DNA from: Reinekea forsetii
GTDB taxonomy: Bacteria > Pseudomonadota > Gammaproteobacteria > Pseudomonadales > Natronospirillaceae
Direction of reading: 5' to 3'
NCBI RefSeq assembly: GCF_018860385.1
Contig: NZ_JAHKPH010000019.1
Location: forward strand, 1 to 64,000
Length of the DNA: 64,000 nt
Part shown: positions 38,413 to 49,370 of the stretch, piece by piece
Numbering within the stretch: the first letter of the stretch is position 1
How the letters are laid out: the number at the start of each line of letters is the position of its first letter
The notes under the pieces: model-generated
The model's database searches: none
Told to the model about the DNA's origin: nothing
The model's input: the letters and a program-made list of their open reading frames with translations, nothing else
Program-made: the position numbers and the translations under genes

Positions 38413-41400
38413 TTATTTTAAAAGTGTCAGTAGTTTTTCGACCGCCTCAAAGCGCTGATCGGCAGTTTGAGTGTCGGCTTTAAACGTTAATTTAGTGCCT
38501 TTTACAAGGCTATAAATATGTGGTTGAGCCTGAACCAGTTGAACGATTTTAATAGGGTCTACCGTGGTAGATTTTCCAAAATCTAGGCTACCGCCCGAAT
38601 CGTTCATGTCGAGTCGTGTGGCACCGAGCTGTTCTATTTTTAAGCGAACCAATGTTAAACGGCATAGATTTTTCACAGAATCAGGCAATAAACCAAATCG
38701 ATCAATTAATTCTACCTGTAATTCACGCATATTGGCATCATCAGTGATAGTCGCAATGCGCTTATACATGGAAAGCCGAGTATTAATATCGCCCATATAG
38801 TCAGCAGGAATCAAGGCAGGAATGCGTAAGTTAACATCGGGTCCTTGATTTTCTATATCATCAAGTGAAATATCCTCACCCTTTCTTAGGGCGCGTACGG
38901 CCTTGTTCAGTAAATCCATATATAAGGCAAATCCAATACCTTCTATATGACCGCTTTGCTCTTCACCCAGCAATTCCCCTGCGCCACGAATTTCAAGATC
39001 GTGTGTCGCCAACGTGAAGCCGGCACCTAAATGCTGAGATTCAGCAATAGCTTCTAATCTTTTTTGTGCGTCTTTGGTCATTGTTTTCCAAGGCGGCGTT
39101 AGCAAGTAAGTATAAGCTTGGTGGTGTGATCGACCGACGCGCCCTCGAAGCTGATGCAATTGTGCTAGACCAAATTTATCCGCTCGTTCAATAATGATCG
39201 TGTTTGCACTGGGTACATCGATGCCGGTTTCAATAATGGTGGTACAAAGCAAAACATTGAATCGTTTATGATAAAAGTCGCTCATGATGCGTTCAAGTTG
39301 GCGCTCTGGCATTTGGCCATGAGCAACGACCACACGAGCTTCGGGGATTAAATCTGTTAAATACTGTTGCGTTTTTTCAATCGTACTGACTTCATTGTGT
39401 AAAAAGTACACTTGGCCACCTCGAAGTACTTCTCGCAGAATGGCTTCTTTAGTTAACGCATCGTCTTTCTCGCGAACAAATGTTTTTACAGACAGTCGTT
39501 TCGCTGGCGGTGTCGCAATGATGCTTAAATCGCGTACACCAGACATCGACATGTTCATGGTGCGTGGAATCGGCGTTGCCGTGAGAGCTAGAATATCGAC
39601 ATTGGCTCGTAAAGCTTTGATGGTTTCTTTCTGCGAAACACCAAACCGGTGTTCTTCGTCGACAATTAATAGCCCTAGGTCTTTAAATTTCACTGACTTT
39701 TGTAAAAGCTTATGCGTACCTATGACGATATCTACCTTTCCGTCGGCTAATGATTCTAAGGTCGATTGTGTTTCTTTTGAGCTGTTAAACCGGCTGAGCA
39801 CATCTATCCTAAACGGCCAATCAGCGAAACGGTCTTGGAAGCCTTCAAAATGTTGCTGGGCCAGTAGGGTAGTGGGCACTAGAATGGCTACTTGTTTGCC
39901 ATTGTTAGCGGCAATAAAGGCGGCACGCATGGCGACTTCGGTTTTGCCAAAGCCAACATCACCACATACAAGCCTGTCCATCGGGCGCTTTTGACGCATA
40001 TCATTGGTAACGGCATCAATCGCGATTTGCTGGTCTTCAGTTTCTTCAAAACCAAAACCACTGGCAAATAATGCCGTATCGGTTTCATCAATAGTGAAAC
40101 CATGCCCTTTTTGAGCTTCTCTGCGAGCGTAAATGTCGAGCAATTCTGCGGCTGTATCTCGGATCTTTTCAGCCGCTTTGCGCTTGGTTTTAGCCCAGCG
40201 ATCATTGCCTAGCTTGTGAATAGGCGCGTAGTCAACATCGGCACCTGAATATCGGCTGATTAAATGCAGGCTCGATACCGGTACATAAAGGTTGCTGCCT
40301 TGAGCGTACTCAAGCTTTAAAAACTCTTGAGTTTGGCCGTCTATCTCAAGTATTTCTAAACCCATATAGCGGCCGATACCGTGATCTAAGTGCACTACAG
40401 GAGTGCCAATGCTGAGCTCGGTTAAGCTTTTTATTACTTGGTCGCTATCGCTTTGTTCAGACGGTGTTCCTGGTTTACGTCGGCGTCTTTGCGCAACGTA
40501 TTCGCCGAACAATTGCGTTTCTGCAATTAAGGTTATTTTGGCGTCCGTTAATGTCATGCCCGTCGATAGCGGGGCTACGGTTAACCCAATGTTTATATCT
40601 GGCTGCTCTAAAAAGGCGTGAATGTTTGTGCAATCGGTTGGTTTTACTCGTATTCGGGCCAGTAATTCACGCAGCGCCTCTCTACGTCCTGCGCTTTCTG
40701 CACAAAATAGAACCCGATGATCCGTTTCTTTTAGAAAGCATTCCAATTTGTTAAGAGGCTCTGTTGCCCGGTGATCAATTGGGTAAACAGAAGGCTTTTC
40801 TGTGTTTTGGTTGAAAGCTTGAGAATCATCAAAGGCATGGTGCGAAAGCATTATCCGTGGAAATGCCTTTAAACGACCAAAGAAAACTTCTTGCGGTAAA
40901 AAGAGTTCGTTAGGTTCTAGAATTGGATTGAATACATCATGGCGACGATTTTCATATCGGTTTTGAATCTCTAGCCAATAGCGCTCAAAAGTTTCATTGA
41001 GCTTTTCAGTCGTGACTATGGTTGTGTTGTTTGGGAGGTAGTCGAAAAAGCTCGCAGTCTCTTCGTAAAAAAGAGGAATGTAATATTCAACTCCTGGGCT
41101 GGCTATGCCTTGACTAACTTCTTTATAGAGTGTCGACTTGTTAAAGTCACAATCGAAGCGGCTCCTAAAAGACTGTCTAAAGTGGTTTATGCCCGCTTCC
41201 GTTAAAGGGACTTCACGTCCAGGTAGAAGGGTAATGCTGTTGGTTTGTTCACTTGTTCGCTGAGTTTCAGGGTCAAACCAACGAATAGACTCGATTTCGT
41301 CATCAAACAGCTCGATTCGAACCGGCTGCTCTGAGCCCATTGGGAAAACATCGAGCAGTGAGCCTCGCACGGCAAATTCACCATGTTCAAATACAGTTTC

Positions 41401-41865
41401 AGTTGCTCGGTAACCAGAAGATTGCAGTTGTTGCCGTTGCTGATCAATATTGAGTGTTTGACCAACTTGCCAATGAAAGTGATTTCCTTGGATCGCGGAA
41501 ACAGGGGGTAAGCGGTGGCTAATATTTGAAACGGTGGCCAAAACGAGGCTGTTTGATTGGCTTGCTAGCGATGACAGTACCGATAAGCGATCTGAAATAA
41601 TGTCTTCATGAGGCGAAAAACCATCGTAGGGCAGTGTTTCCCAATCTGGAAAGGTCTGAATTGACCAGTCGTTATTTTGTCGTAGGCAGGCTAAATCGGA
41701 GGCTAGAGATTCTAATTCGGCGGGGGAGTTCACAATACAAAAAATGGTACCGCCTTGCTGCTCAATAAGGTTCACGAGTAACAGTGCTTGGCTGCTTCCC
41801 GCTAAATTACCTATCTTTTTAATATCGCTGGCTTTATTCGGTGTCTTAAAAGTAAAAAATGTCAT
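38413..41865 (-). CDS. mfd: Transcription-repair coupling factor
   Basis: A 1150-residue protein (E. coli 1148) that removes RNA polymerase stalled at DNA damage and recruits UvrA. In order: a UvrB-like N-terminal region, the RNA-polymerase-interaction domain ('VVHLDHGIGRYMGLEILEID'), and the SF2 translocase with Walker A 'GDVGFGKTEVAMRAAF', DEEH box 'LLIVDEEHRFGV' and 'LALTATPIPRTM'. The TRG motif region is 'GRVGRSHHQAYTYLL', followed by the C-terminal UvrA-masking domain. I start it at ATG 41865 (MTFFTFKTPNK), which matches family length; an ATG at 41925 would add 20 unfamiliar residues. Neither has a strong ribosome site. Confidence 0.97.
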   Translation of the reverse strand: MTFFTFKTPNKASDIKKIGNLAGSSQALLLVNLIEQQGGTIFCIVNSPAELESLASDLACLRQNNDWSIQTFPDWETLPYDGFSPHEDIISDRLSVLSSLASQSNSLVLATVSNISHRLPPVSAIQGNHFHWQVGQTLNIDQQRQQLQSSGYRATETVFEHGEFAVRGSLLDVFPMGSEQPVRIELFDDEIESIRWFDPETQRTSEQTNSITLLPGREVPLTEAGINHFRQSFRSRFDCDFNKSTLYKEVSQGIASPGVEYYIPLFYEETASFFDYLPNNTTIVTTEKLNETFERYWLEIQNRYENRRHDVFNPILEPNELFLPQEVFFGRLKAFPRIMLSHHAFDDSQAFNQNTEKPSVYPIDHRATEPLNKLECFLKETDHRVLFCAESAGRREALRELLARIRVKPTDCTNIHAFLEQPDINIGLTVAPLSTGMTLTDAKITLIAETQLFGEYVAQRRRRKPGTPSEQSDSDQVIKSLTELSIGTPVVHLDHGIGRYMGLEILEIDGQTQEFLKLEYAQGSNLYVPVSSLHLISRYSGADVDYAPIHKLGNDRWAKTKRKAAEKIRDTAAELLDIYARREAQKGHGFTIDETDTALFASGFGFEETEDQQIAIDAVTNDMRQKRPMDRLVCGDVGFGKTEVAMRAAFIAANNGKQVAILVPTTLLAQQHFEGFQDRFADWPFRIDVLSRFNSSKETQSTLESLADGKVDIVIGTHKLLQKSVKFKDLGLLIVDEEHRFGVSQKETIKALRANVDILALTATPIPRTMNMSMSGVRDLSIIATPPAKRLSVKTFVREKDDALTKEAILREVLRGGQVYFLHNEVSTIEKTQQYLTDLIPEARVVVAHGQMPERQLERIMSDFYHKRFNVLLCTTIIETGIDVPSANTIIIERADKFGLAQLHQLRGRVGRSHHQAYTYLLTPPWKTMTKDAQKRLEAIAESQHLGAGFTLATHDLEIRGAGELLGEEQSGHIEGIGFALYMDLLNKAVRALRKGEDISLDDIENQGPDVNLRIPALIPADYMGDINTRLSMYKRIATITDDANMRELQVELIDRFGLLPDSVKNLCRLTLVRLKIEQLGATRLDMNDSGGSLDFGKSTTVDPIKIVQLVQAQPHIYSLVKGTKLTFKADTQTADQRFEAVEKLLTLLK

Positions 41866-42204
41866 GACGAATAGGAAACAGTACTGTTCGAATGGAGTCG
41901 CGATTCTAGGTAAAAACTTACTCATGCGCGAGTATTCATTGAATATTTGTCAAATGAAAGTGGCCGACTACACTGAAGTGGTACAAAAATTAAGCGGCCG
42001 AGTAAATTTTTTTAACCAAGCGGTAAAATACGCGCTGGCCTTATATAGCGCGGATCTTTATACTATCGCACGATTTTTTGGGAGGTGTTCGAGTCACTGT
42101 GAATCACAGTGCACACGAATTACCTGAAAGCAATTTGACAACGAAGCGGTCATATTGGTTATAAACCAAGCACAGATCTCGCGAAGTCAACGGATACTAT
42201 AATT
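41866..42204. promoter_or_regulatory. Promoter region of the nqr operon
   Basis: In the 339-bp divergent gap, ttgaca at 42135-42140 is followed 19 bases later by tataaa (42160-42165), or 18 bases later by ttataa, a good sigma-70 type pair on the + strand about 40 bases before nqrA. A dyad cactgtgaatcacagtg lies just upstream at 42097-42113 and could be an operator. No gene is seen in the gap. Confidence 0.6.
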
Positions 42205-43542
42205 ATGATAACCATCAAGAAAGGTTTGGATCTTCCGATCTCCGGCGCACCCCGCCAGGAAATTTCTGAAGGTCGACCCGTTAGTACGGTGGCTCTGATC
42301 GGGTACGATTACCACGGCATGAAACCAACGATGCTGGTACGTGAAGGCGATCAAGTCAAAAAAGGCCAACCTGTTTTTTCTGATAAGAAAAATGAAGGTG
42401 TCGTATACACTGCGCCAGCCTCGGGCGTTGTAAAAGAAATTAATCGCGGAAAGCGTCGTGTTTTTCAGTCGCTTGTTATTGAAGTGCAGGGAAACGACGC
42501 GGTTGAATTTAAAAAATTCGACAAATCTGCTTTGGCTTCTATCAGTGCTGAAGAACTTCGAAGCCAGTTAGTAGAATCTGGCTTGTGGACAGCATTGCGA
42601 ACGCGCCCTTATTCAAAAGCTCCAGCCATTGATTCAGAAGCGGCCGCTATTTTTGTTCAAGCCATGGATACCAATCCACTTGCTGCAAATCCTGAAGTTA
42701 TAATTGCCGAGCAAGCTGAAGCATTTGAGCTAGGTTTGGGGTTGTTAACCAAGTTGACGCAAGGCAAAGTTTATCTTTGTAAAGCGCCTGGCGCGTCTAT
42801 TCCAACGGCCAGTGGTGTACAAGTTGAAGAGTTCGGTGGCGTTCACCCTGCGGGCAATCCTGGTACTCATATCCACTTTTTAGAGCCTGTATCGGCGACT
42901 AAAACAGTTTGGACTATTGGTTATCAAGACGTAATCGCTATGGCGAATTTGTTTTTAACCGGTGAGTTAGATATGAATCGAGTGATCTCAATTGCCGGTC
43001 CTCAAGTAAAAGAGCCAAGACTCGTGCGCACCCAGTTGGGCGCCGATTTAACCATGATTGCTCAAGATGAACTCAAAGACGGCGACAACCGTTTAATTTC
43101 AGGGTCTGTTTTTGGTGGTCGTACAGGTAAAGGTCCTTTGGCTTATTTAGGGCGATTCCATACCCAATTGAGTGTGTTGGCGGAAGACTATTCTCGCCCA
43201 ATGATTCACTTCTTACGCTTAGGCGTGAATAACCATTCTGTGAAACGTACGTTTATCTCTAGTTTGTTCAAAAACAAATTGTTCGATTTCACCACAACAA
43301 CCAACGGTTCTGAGCGCGGCATGCTGCCAATTGGCCAGTTTGAGAAGGTTATGCCTCTCGATATCCTAGCGACTCAACTTTTGCGCGCCATTGTCACCGG
43401 TGATCTTGAAGGTGCTGAACAATTAGGTGCGTTGGAGTTAGATGAAGAAGATATCGCGCTGTGTACTTATGTATGTGCAGGTAAATATGAGTACGGCCCA
43501 ATTTTGCGGGATGTGCTAACTAAAATAGAGCTGGAGGGATAA
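42205..43542 (+). CDS. nqrA: Na+-translocating NADH:quinone reductase subunit A
   Basis: First subunit of the sodium-pumping NADH:ubiquinone oxidoreductase, a peripheral cytoplasmic subunit. At 445 residues it is the usual size. It has '[20 protein letters not shown]', a biotinyl-lipoyl-like fold with '[20 protein letters not shown]' later, and the C-terminal '[20 protein letters not shown]' (TxVCPGKxEYG-like). Upstream lies a strong promoter; nqrB follows within three bases. Confidence 0.97.
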   Translation: MITIKKGLDLPISGAPRQEISEGRPVSTVALIGYDYHGMKPTMLVREGDQVKKGQPVFSDKKNEGVVYTAPASGVVKEINRGKRRVFQSLVIEVQGNDAVEFKKFDKSALASISAEELRSQLVESGLWTALRTRPYSKAPAIDSEAAAIFVQAMDTNPLAANPEVIIAEQAEAFELGLGLLTKLTQGKVYLCKAPGASIPTASGVQVEEFGGVHPAGNPGTHIHFLEPVSATKTVWTIGYQDVIAMANLFLTGELDMNRVISIAGPQVKEPRLVRTQLGADLTMIAQDELKDGDNRLISGSVFGGRTGKGPLAYLGRFHTQLSVLAEDYSRPMIHFLRLGVNNHSVKRTFISSLFKNKLFDFTTTTNGSERGMLPIGQFEKVMPLDILATQLLRAIVTGDLEGAEQLGALELDEEDIALCTYVCAGKYEYGPILRDVLTKIELEG

Positions 43543-43544
43543 TT

Positions 43545-44747
43545 ATGGGTCTTCGGGCTTTTTTAGATAAAATCGAACCTCAGTTTCACAAAGGCGGAAA
43601 GTATGCGCCGTTGTATCCATTGTTTGAAGCGATAGACACAGCTTTATATAAAGTTGCATCCAATACGCATTCTTCGTCACATGTACGTGACGGCATGGAT
43701 TTGAAACGTATGATGATTATGGTTTGGCTATTTGTATTCCCAGCCATGTTTTGGGGAATGTGGAACCTAGGGTTTCAAGCCAATACCGCTGTTGCCAGTG
43801 GTGCCGGTGTGTTTGCTGATACTTGGCGTGAAGCCATTATCGGCCTGATTGCCGGAAACGATCCTTCAAGCTTGTGGGATAACTTTGCTTTCGGCGCAGT
43901 CTACTTTTTACCTATTTATATCGTTACCTTCGCAGTAGGGATATTCTGGGAAATCCTCTTTGCCTCTATTCGTGGCCATGAAGTTAATGAAGGTTTCTTT
44001 GTTACTTCTATTTTATTCGCGTTGATTTGTCCGCCAACTATCCCACTTTGGGCTGTGGCATTAGGTATTTCGTTTGGTGTTGTTATCGGAAAAGAGATTT
44101 TCGGTGGCACCGGCAAGAACTTCCTAAACCCGGCATTAACAGGCCGTGCGTTCTTGTACTTTGCTTATCCTGCTTCTATGTCGGGTGACGCTGTTTGGAC
44201 CGCAGTCGATGGTTTTTCCGGGGCAACTGCGCTCAGCGTAGCTTTCTCGGATGGCTTGGTAGATAACATGATCGGCAGCTTAACTTGGATGGAAGCGTTC
44301 TTAGGTTTCCAGCAGGGCTCAGTAGGTGAAGTATCTACTTTGATGATCTTGTTAGGTGGCTTCGTGCTTATGGTCATGGGTATTGTTCAGTGGCGAATTG
44401 TATTGGGTGTAATGATCGGCTTAATTGCCACAACATTATTGTTCAATGTTACCGGCTCTGAAACCAATCCGATGTTTGCTATTCCATGGTATTGGCACCT
44501 AGTTATTGGTGGCTTTGCATTTGGCATGATGTTCATGGCAACCGACCCAGTCTCAGCGGCCATGACCAATGCAGGTAAAATTTGGTTTGGTGTGTTGGTT
44601 GGCCTAATGACTATCTTAATTCGGGTCATTAACCCAGCATTCCCAGAAGGCATCATGTTAGCAATTTTATTTGCCAATATTTTCGCCCCAACGATCGATT
44701 ACTTTGTTGTTCAACGGAACATCAAGCGGAGGTTAGCTCGTGGCTAA
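43545..44747 (+). CDS. nqrB: Na+-NQR subunit B
   Basis: A 400-residue membrane subunit with about ten helices that carries covalent FMN and riboflavin. The flavin-attachment Thr is residue 228 in '[11 protein letters not shown]', the substrate motif for ApbE. '[20 protein letters not shown]' and '[20 protein letters not shown]' are highly conserved. Its ribosome site (ggaggg) lies inside the end of nqrA, and its 3' end overlaps nqrC by eight bases. Confidence 0.97.
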   Translation: MGLRAFLDKIEPQFHKGGKYAPLYPLFEAIDTALYKVASNTHSSSHVRDGMDLKRMMIMVWLFVFPAMFWGMWNLGFQANTAVASGAGVFADTWREAIIGLIAGNDPSSLWDNFAFGAVYFLPIYIVTFAVGIFWEILFASIRGHEVNEGFFVTSILFALICPPTIPLWAVALGISFGVVIGKEIFGGTGKNFLNPALTGRAFLYFAYPASMSGDAVWTAVDGFSGATALSVAFSDGLVDNMIGSLTWMEAFLGFQQGSVGEVSTLMILLGGFVLMVMGIVQWRIVLGVMIGLIATTLLFNVTGSETNPMFAIPWYWHLVIGGFAFGMMFMATDPVSAAMTNAGKIWFGVLVGLMTILIRVINPAFPEGIMLAILFANIFAPTIDYFVVQRNIKRRLARG

Positions 44748-45519
44748 GAATAAAGACTCCATTCAATATATCTTTACGGTCGCTTTTGCCGTTTGTCTGG
44801 TTTGCGCAATTATTGTGGCATCGTCCGCGGTTGCGTTGCGCCCACTGCAAGTAAAGAATAAAGAACTCGACTTAAAACGAAATATCTTATCAGCGGCTGG
44901 CCTTTTAGTTGAAGGTAAAACGGTTGAAGAGCAGTTCGAGCAAATTGAAACACGGTTGGTCAATATTGAAACTGGTCAGTTTTCAACTGAGTTCGACGTG
45001 GATACTTTTGATCCAGTGAAAGCAATTTCTAATCCAGAAATTACAAAAACACTGGGTAAAAAAGAAGACCCAGCAGGCATCAAGCGCCGTGAAACGTTTA
45101 CTGAAGTTTATTTAGTGCGCGACAGTTCAGGTGAGCTCGATATTATCATTTTGCCGGTTCGTGGCTATGGCTTGTGGTCTACACTCTGGGGCTTTATTGC
45201 TCTTGAGAACGATCTGAATACGGTCGTGGGTTTAGGTTTTTATGATCACGCAGAAACGCCCGGCTTAGGTGGCGAAGTTGATAACCCTAAATGGAAATCA
45301 ATGTGGCCAGGCAAGCAAGTTTATAACAATGGCGAAGCCGTTATAGGTTTGAAAAAGGGATCAATTAACCCGGCCAACGAGTTTGAAGCAAACCACAGAG
45401 TCGATGGCCTAAGTGGCGCTACATTGACCAGTAACGGTGTGACAAACCTTGTTCAGTATTGGTTAGGTGAAGATGGCTTCAAGCCGTTCTTAGAAAACCT
45501 TAAAGCAGGAGGAGCTTAA
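44740..45519 (+). CDS. nqrC: Na+-NQR subunit C
   Basis: A 259-residue subunit with one N-terminal membrane helix and a periplasmic FMN domain. The covalent FMN site is Thr 228 in '[14 protein letters not shown]'. The FMN is added by the ApbE encoded at 48057. The start is GTG at 44740 with gcggaggt upstream, overlapping the nqrB end by eight bases, which implies coupled translation. Confidence 0.97.
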   Translation: MAKNKDSIQYIFTVAFAVCLVCAIIVASSAVALRPLQVKNKELDLKRNILSAAGLLVEGKTVEEQFEQIETRLVNIETGQFSTEFDVDTFDPVKAISNPEITKTLGKKEDPAGIKRRETFTEVYLVRDSSGELDIIILPVRGYGLWSTLWGFIALENDLNTVVGLGFYDHAETPGLGGEVDNPKWKSMWPGKQVYNNGEAVIGLKKGSINPANEFEANHRVDGLSGATLTSNGVTNLVQYWLGEDGFKPFLENLKAGGA

Positions 45520-45520
45520 T

Positions 45521-46180
45521 ATGTCTGATACAAAAAAGATTTTGTTTTCTCCAATTTTTGAAAACAACCCGATTGCATTGCAAATCTTAGGTATCTGTTC
45601 GGCACTAGCTGTTACAACAAGCCTACAGGTTACGTTGGTTATGTGTTTAGCATTGACCACGGTTACTGCATTTTCTAACTTTTTTATCTCTTTGATTCGA
45701 AACTTCATTCCTTCGAACATTCGAATCATTGTTCAGATGACGATTATTGCTTCACTGGTAATTGTTGTGGACCAAATTTTGAAAGCCTTTGCTTATGATA
45801 TTTCAAAGCAGCTTTCGGTATTTGTCGGCTTAATTATTACCAACTGTATTGTGATGGGTCGTGCCGAAGCTTTCGCCATGTCTAACCCTCCGCGCTCTAG
45901 CTTTATGGATGGTATCGGCAACGGTTTAGGTTACAGCGTAGTTCTAATTTTCATCGCTGTTATTCGTGAGTTGTTCGGTGCAGGTAAGCTGTTTGGTATG
46001 ACAATTTTACCGTTGGTAAACGACGGTGGCTGGTACATTCCAAATGGCTTGCTATTGTTGCCGCCGAGCGCATTCTTCATTATCGCTGGTTTTATTTGGT
46101 GGCTGCGTTTGTACCAAAAAGATCAGGTAGAAGCCGAAGACTATAAAATTGCCAAGAACGTAAATAAGGAGGCTCACTAA
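45521..46180 (+). CDS. nqrD: Na+-NQR subunit D
   Basis: A 219-residue membrane subunit with six helices. Recognisable: '[20 protein letters not shown]' at the N-terminus, and '[20 protein letters not shown]' with the Cys that, with NqrE, ligates the intramembrane 2Fe-2S cluster. Its stop overlaps the nqrE ATG by one base (taatg). Confidence 0.97.
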   Translation: MSDTKKILFSPIFENNPIALQILGICSALAVTTSLQVTLVMCLALTTVTAFSNFFISLIRNFIPSNIRIIVQMTIIASLVIVVDQILKAFAYDISKQLSVFVGLIITNCIVMGRAEAFAMSNPPRSSFMDGIGNGLGYSVVLIFIAVIRELFGAGKLFGMTILPLVNDGGWYIPNGLLLLPPSAFFIIAGFIWWLRLYQKDQVEAEDYKIAKNVNKEAH

Positions 46181-46788
46181 TGGAAGGCCTAATCAGTCTA
46201 TTTATCCGAGCTGTGTTTGTCGAAAACATGGCCTTGGCATTCTTCTTAGGCATGTGTACTTTCTTGGCTATTTCCAAGAAGGTATCCGCTGCCATTGGTT
46301 TGGGTGTTGCGGTTATTGTTGTTCAAGCGATTACTGTTCCGGTGAACAACCTTTTATACGTTTACGTATTACAAGAAGGGGCTTTGGCTTGGGCGGGTTT
46401 TCCTGAAGCTGATTTAAGTTTCTTAGGATACCTTAGCTACATAGGCGTAATTGCTGCGATCGTACAAATCTTAGAGATGGTACTTGATCGTTATTTCCCA
46501 GCTTTATACAACGCGCTTGGCGTGTTTTTACCACTTATTACGGTGAACTGCGCAATTTTGGGTGCGTCGTTGTTTATGGTAGAGCGTGATTACAACTTTA
46601 GCGAAAGCGTAGTTTATGGTGTCGGTGCAGGCGCAGGTTGGGCATTGGCCATTGTTGCGTTGGCCGGTATTCGTGAAAAGCTGAAGTACAGTGATGTACC
46701 AGAAGGCTTACGAGGCTTAGGCATTACCTTTGCAACGGTTGGTTTAATGTCGTTAGGCTTTATGTCTTTCTCAGGCGTTTCGCTGTAA
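46180..46788 (+). CDS. nqrE: Na+-NQR subunit E
   Basis: A 202-residue membrane subunit related to NqrD in inverted topology. Conserved Cys are in '[20 protein letters not shown]' and '[15 protein letters not shown]', which with NqrD hold the intramembrane iron-sulfur centre. The N-terminus '[20 protein letters not shown]' is typical. Confidence 0.97.
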   Translation: MEGLISLFIRAVFVENMALAFFLGMCTFLAISKKVSAAIGLGVAVIVVQAITVPVNNLLYVYVLQEGALAWAGFPEADLSFLGYLSYIGVIAAIVQILEMVLDRYFPALYNALGVFLPLITVNCAILGASLFMVERDYNFSESVVYGVGAGAGWALAIVALAGIREKLKYSDVPEGLRGLGITFATVGLMSLGFMSFSGVSL

Positions 46789-46809
46789 TACACCAAAGGG
46801 ATTCAAATT

Positions 46810-48036
46810 ATGACAACTGAAATTATTTTAGGCGTTGTACTGTTTACCGTCATTGTTTTGGCTTTGGTGGCAGTTATTTTGTCAGCACGTTCAAAGCTGG
46901 TAAACAGTGGTGACGTCGCCATTAATATTAACGATGACGACGATAAAAAAATTACAACAGCCGCTGGCGGAAAGTTATTGCAAACACTTTCAGCAAACGG
47001 CGTATTTTTATCATCCGCCTGTGGCGGCGGCGGTACCTGTGCGCAGTGTAAATGTAAAGTTTTAGAGGGCGGTGGAGAAGCATTGCCAACAGAGCAACCA
47101 CATTTCACAAAGGGTGAATTACGAGAAGGCTGGCGATTGTCTTGTCAGGTTGCTGTTAAGCAAGACATGAAAATTGAAGTTGAGCCAGAGTTCTTTGGCG
47201 TTAAGAAGTGGACTTGTACGGTTGAATCTAACCCGAACGTGGCCACATTCATTAAAGAACTTACGCTTAAGCTTCCAGAAGGTGAGAATGTTGATTTCCG
47301 AGCGGGTGGCTATGTGCAATTAGAATGCCCACCGCACGAGATTGAATACAAAGATTTCGACATTGAAGAAGAGTATCACCCAGATTGGGATAAGTTTAAT
47401 ATTTGGCAGTACAAGTCTAAAGTGACAGAGCCAACTATTCGCGCTTATTCTATGGCGAATTACCCCGAAGAAAAGGGTATTGTTAAGTTCAATATTCGAG
47501 TGGCGTCACCACCTCCAGGTACCGACCATCCACCGGGTATCATGAGTTCGTATGTATTTAACTTAAAACCAGGCGACACTATCGATGTTTACGGTCCTTT
47601 TGGTGAGTTCTTTGCCAAAGATACTGATGCAGAAATGGTTTTCGTAGGTGGTGGTGCTGGTATGGCGCCGATGCGTTCACATATCTTCGACCAACTTAAG
47701 CGACTAAACAGCAAGCGTAAAATTAGCTTTTGGTACGGAGCTCGCTCTATGCGCGAAGCTTTCTATCAAGAAGAATACGATATGCTGGCTCGCGAGAACG
47801 ATAACTTTGAATGGCACCTAGCGTTGTCGGATCCTATGCCTGAAGACAACTGGGATGGTTACACTGGCTTCATTCATAATGTTCTTTATGAGAATTACTT
47901 GAAAGATCATGAAGCGCCGGAAGATTGCGAGTACTACATGTGTGGGCCTCCAATGATGAACGCAGCCGTGATCAAAATGTTAGAAGACTTAGGCGTTGAG
48001 AAAGATAATATCTTGCTTGATGACTTCGGCGGCTAA
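46810..48036 (+). CDS. nqrF: Na+-NQR subunit F, NADH-oxidising
   Basis: A 408-residue subunit where electrons enter. After one membrane helix, a ferredoxin domain has 2Fe-2S ligands C71, C77, C80 ('[10 protein letters not shown]') and C112 ('RLSCQVAV'). It is followed by a ferredoxin-reductase-like FAD domain with '[12 protein letters not shown]', and the NADH domain with '[20 protein letters not shown]' and '[17 protein letters not shown]'. It is separated from nqrE by 21 bases. Confidence 0.97.
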   Translation: MTTEIILGVVLFTVIVLALVAVILSARSKLVNSGDVAININDDDDKKITTAAGGKLLQTLSANGVFLSSACGGGGTCAQCKCKVLEGGGEALPTEQPHFTKGELREGWRLSCQVAVKQDMKIEVEPEFFGVKKWTCTVESNPNVATFIKELTLKLPEGENVDFRAGGYVQLECPPHEIEYKDFDIEEEYHPDWDKFNIWQYKSKVTEPTIRAYSMANYPEEKGIVKFNIRVASPPPGTDHPPGIMSSYVFNLKPGDTIDVYGPFGEFFAKDTDAEMVFVGGGAGMAPMRSHIFDQLKRLNSKRKISFWYGARSMREAFYQEEYDMLARENDNFEWHLALSDPMPEDNWDGYTGFIHNVLYENYLKDHEAPEDCEYYMCGPPMMNAAVIKMLEDLGVEKDNILLDDFGG

Positions 48037-48056
48037 CAATTAACAGCGAGAAATAA

Positions 48057-49088
48057 ATGCGAAAGCATGTTTTATTCACTGTATTCAAAGCCTACCTTTT
48101 GGTGGGCTTTTTATCAGCATGCAGTTTTACTGAAAAAAATGAAATACAAAGCCTTTATGGTTATTCCATGGGCACCAGTTATCACATTAAAATTGTATCA
48201 TCGTTGTCAAAATCGCAGCGACTGCAACTTGGTATAGAAGGCATTTTGTCTGATATCAACGCTAGAATGTCAACTTATCTGCCAAGTTCAGATTTATCAA
48301 AATTTAAAGCAATTGAAATAGGTGAAGTGCTTGATGTCAGTAGCCGAACCGCAGCCGTCGTAACGCGCGCGTTGGAAGTTTCTAAAGCTACACACGGTTA
48401 TTTTGACCCTACGATTGCGCCTTTAGTTGATTTATGGGGTTTTGGTCCATCTCCCGATGTGAGTGAAGAACCATCAGCATTTGAGATAGGTCAACGCTTA
48501 CCATTGGTTGGGTATGATAATGTGAAAGTCATCTCCTCACAGGCCTTAAGTAAAACAGCGGCGTCTGAATTAGATTTGTCCGCCATTGCTAAAGGTTATG
48601 CAGTAGATTTAGTTGCTGAGTACTTGTTAGAAGAGGGTATAGAGCAGTTTTTAGTCGAAATTGGTGGAGAAATGCGCAGCGCGGGAGTAAAGCCAAATGA
48701 TGAAGCTTGGCTCATTGCTATTGAAACGCCTACAGATGGCTTGCGTGAAGTGTTTGATGTGCTTCCCTTAACGGATATGGCTATTGCCACCAGTGGGGAT
48801 TATCGAAATTATTTTGAAACAAATGGTGTTCGATACAGCCATACCATAAACCCAAAAACAGGCTATCCTGTTAGTCATAACTTGGCATCGACATCGGTTA
48901 TTATGCGACAGTGTATGGATGCAGATGCTTATGCAACGGCTTTTATGGCGATGGGATTAGAAAAAGCGTTAGAAATAGCAAACGAACAAAATATAGCGGC
49001 CTATTTTATCTATCGAAAAGAGAAGGCATTTAAAGTGGCGGCATCAGATTCATTTATCCGATTATTCGGACCATTAGCCGTTAACTGA
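48057..49088 (+). CDS. apbE: FAD:protein FMN transferase ApbE, Nqr-associated
   Basis: A 343-residue lipoprotein (lipobox FLSAC, Cys 22) that attaches FMN to NqrB and NqrC in the periplasm. It has 'GYSMGTSYHIKI', 'ELDLSAIAKGYAVDLVAEYL', 'SGDYRNYFETNGVRYSHTIN' and the metal-binding 'DADAYATAF' (288-296), all canonical. It is encoded 20 bases after nqrF. This is the ordinary type, in contrast with the divergent paralogue at 31802. Confidence 0.96.
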   Translation: MRKHVLFTVFKAYLLVGFLSACSFTEKNEIQSLYGYSMGTSYHIKIVSSLSKSQRLQLGIEGILSDINARMSTYLPSSDLSKFKAIEIGEVLDVSSRTAAVVTRALEVSKATHGYFDPTIAPLVDLWGFGPSPDVSEEPSAFEIGQRLPLVGYDNVKVISSQALSKTAASELDLSAIAKGYAVDLVAEYLLEEGIEQFLVEIGGEMRSAGVKPNDEAWLIAIETPTDGLREVFDVLPLTDMAIATSGDYRNYFETNGVRYSHTINPKTGYPVSHNLASTSVIMRQCMDADAYATAFMAMGLEKALEIANEQNIAAYFIYRKEKAFKVAASDSFIRLFGPLAVN

Positions 49089-49110
49089 GTTTAAGTTTGG
49101 AGGCATTAAA

Positions 49111-49350
49111 ATGTTAAATATGTTTATAGTGGTTTTTGCTTTTATGGCAATGTTTGTCATTGTTATGGCTGTTGGCGTTATTTTTGGTCGTAAACCAATT
49201 GCCGGTTCTTGCGGTGGCATGGCTGCTATCGGAATGGAATCCGAATGCGATGTTTGCGGAGGCGATAAAACCAAATGTGATAAAGACGATGCCTTTGAGG
49301 GCGAAGTTGAATCCAACTCAGCTTTCTACGATGCAAGCCAGCCTAAATAA
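49111..49350 (+). CDS. nqrM: Na+-NQR maturation protein NqrM
   Basis: A 79-residue protein with one N-terminal membrane helix, then a Cys-rich segment: '[20 protein letters not shown]' plus one further Cys in 'KTKCDKD'. NqrM is needed to deliver iron to the NqrD/NqrE cluster, and its gene typically follows apbE. The ribosome site (ttggagg) is strong. Confidence 0.92.
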   Translation: MLNMFIVVFAFMAMFVIVMAVGVIFGRKPIAGSCGGMAAIGMESECDVCGGDKTKCDKDDAFEGEVESNSAFYDASQPK

Positions 49351-49370
49351 ATACAGCTCTTAGGAATACT

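Noticed and set aside
39395-39994. 199-residue open frame opposite mfd
   Set aside because: Antisense to the conserved helicase domain; composition (many Ser, Arg, Cys) is typical of a shadow frame.
45609-45619. TGTTGTAAC on the minus strand inside nqrD as a Ter site for the Tus-like protein
   Set aside because: Only nine bases match the E. coli Ter core, it is within coding sequence, and a nine-base match is expected by chance at about this frequency in 64 kb. Flanking Ter bases do not match.
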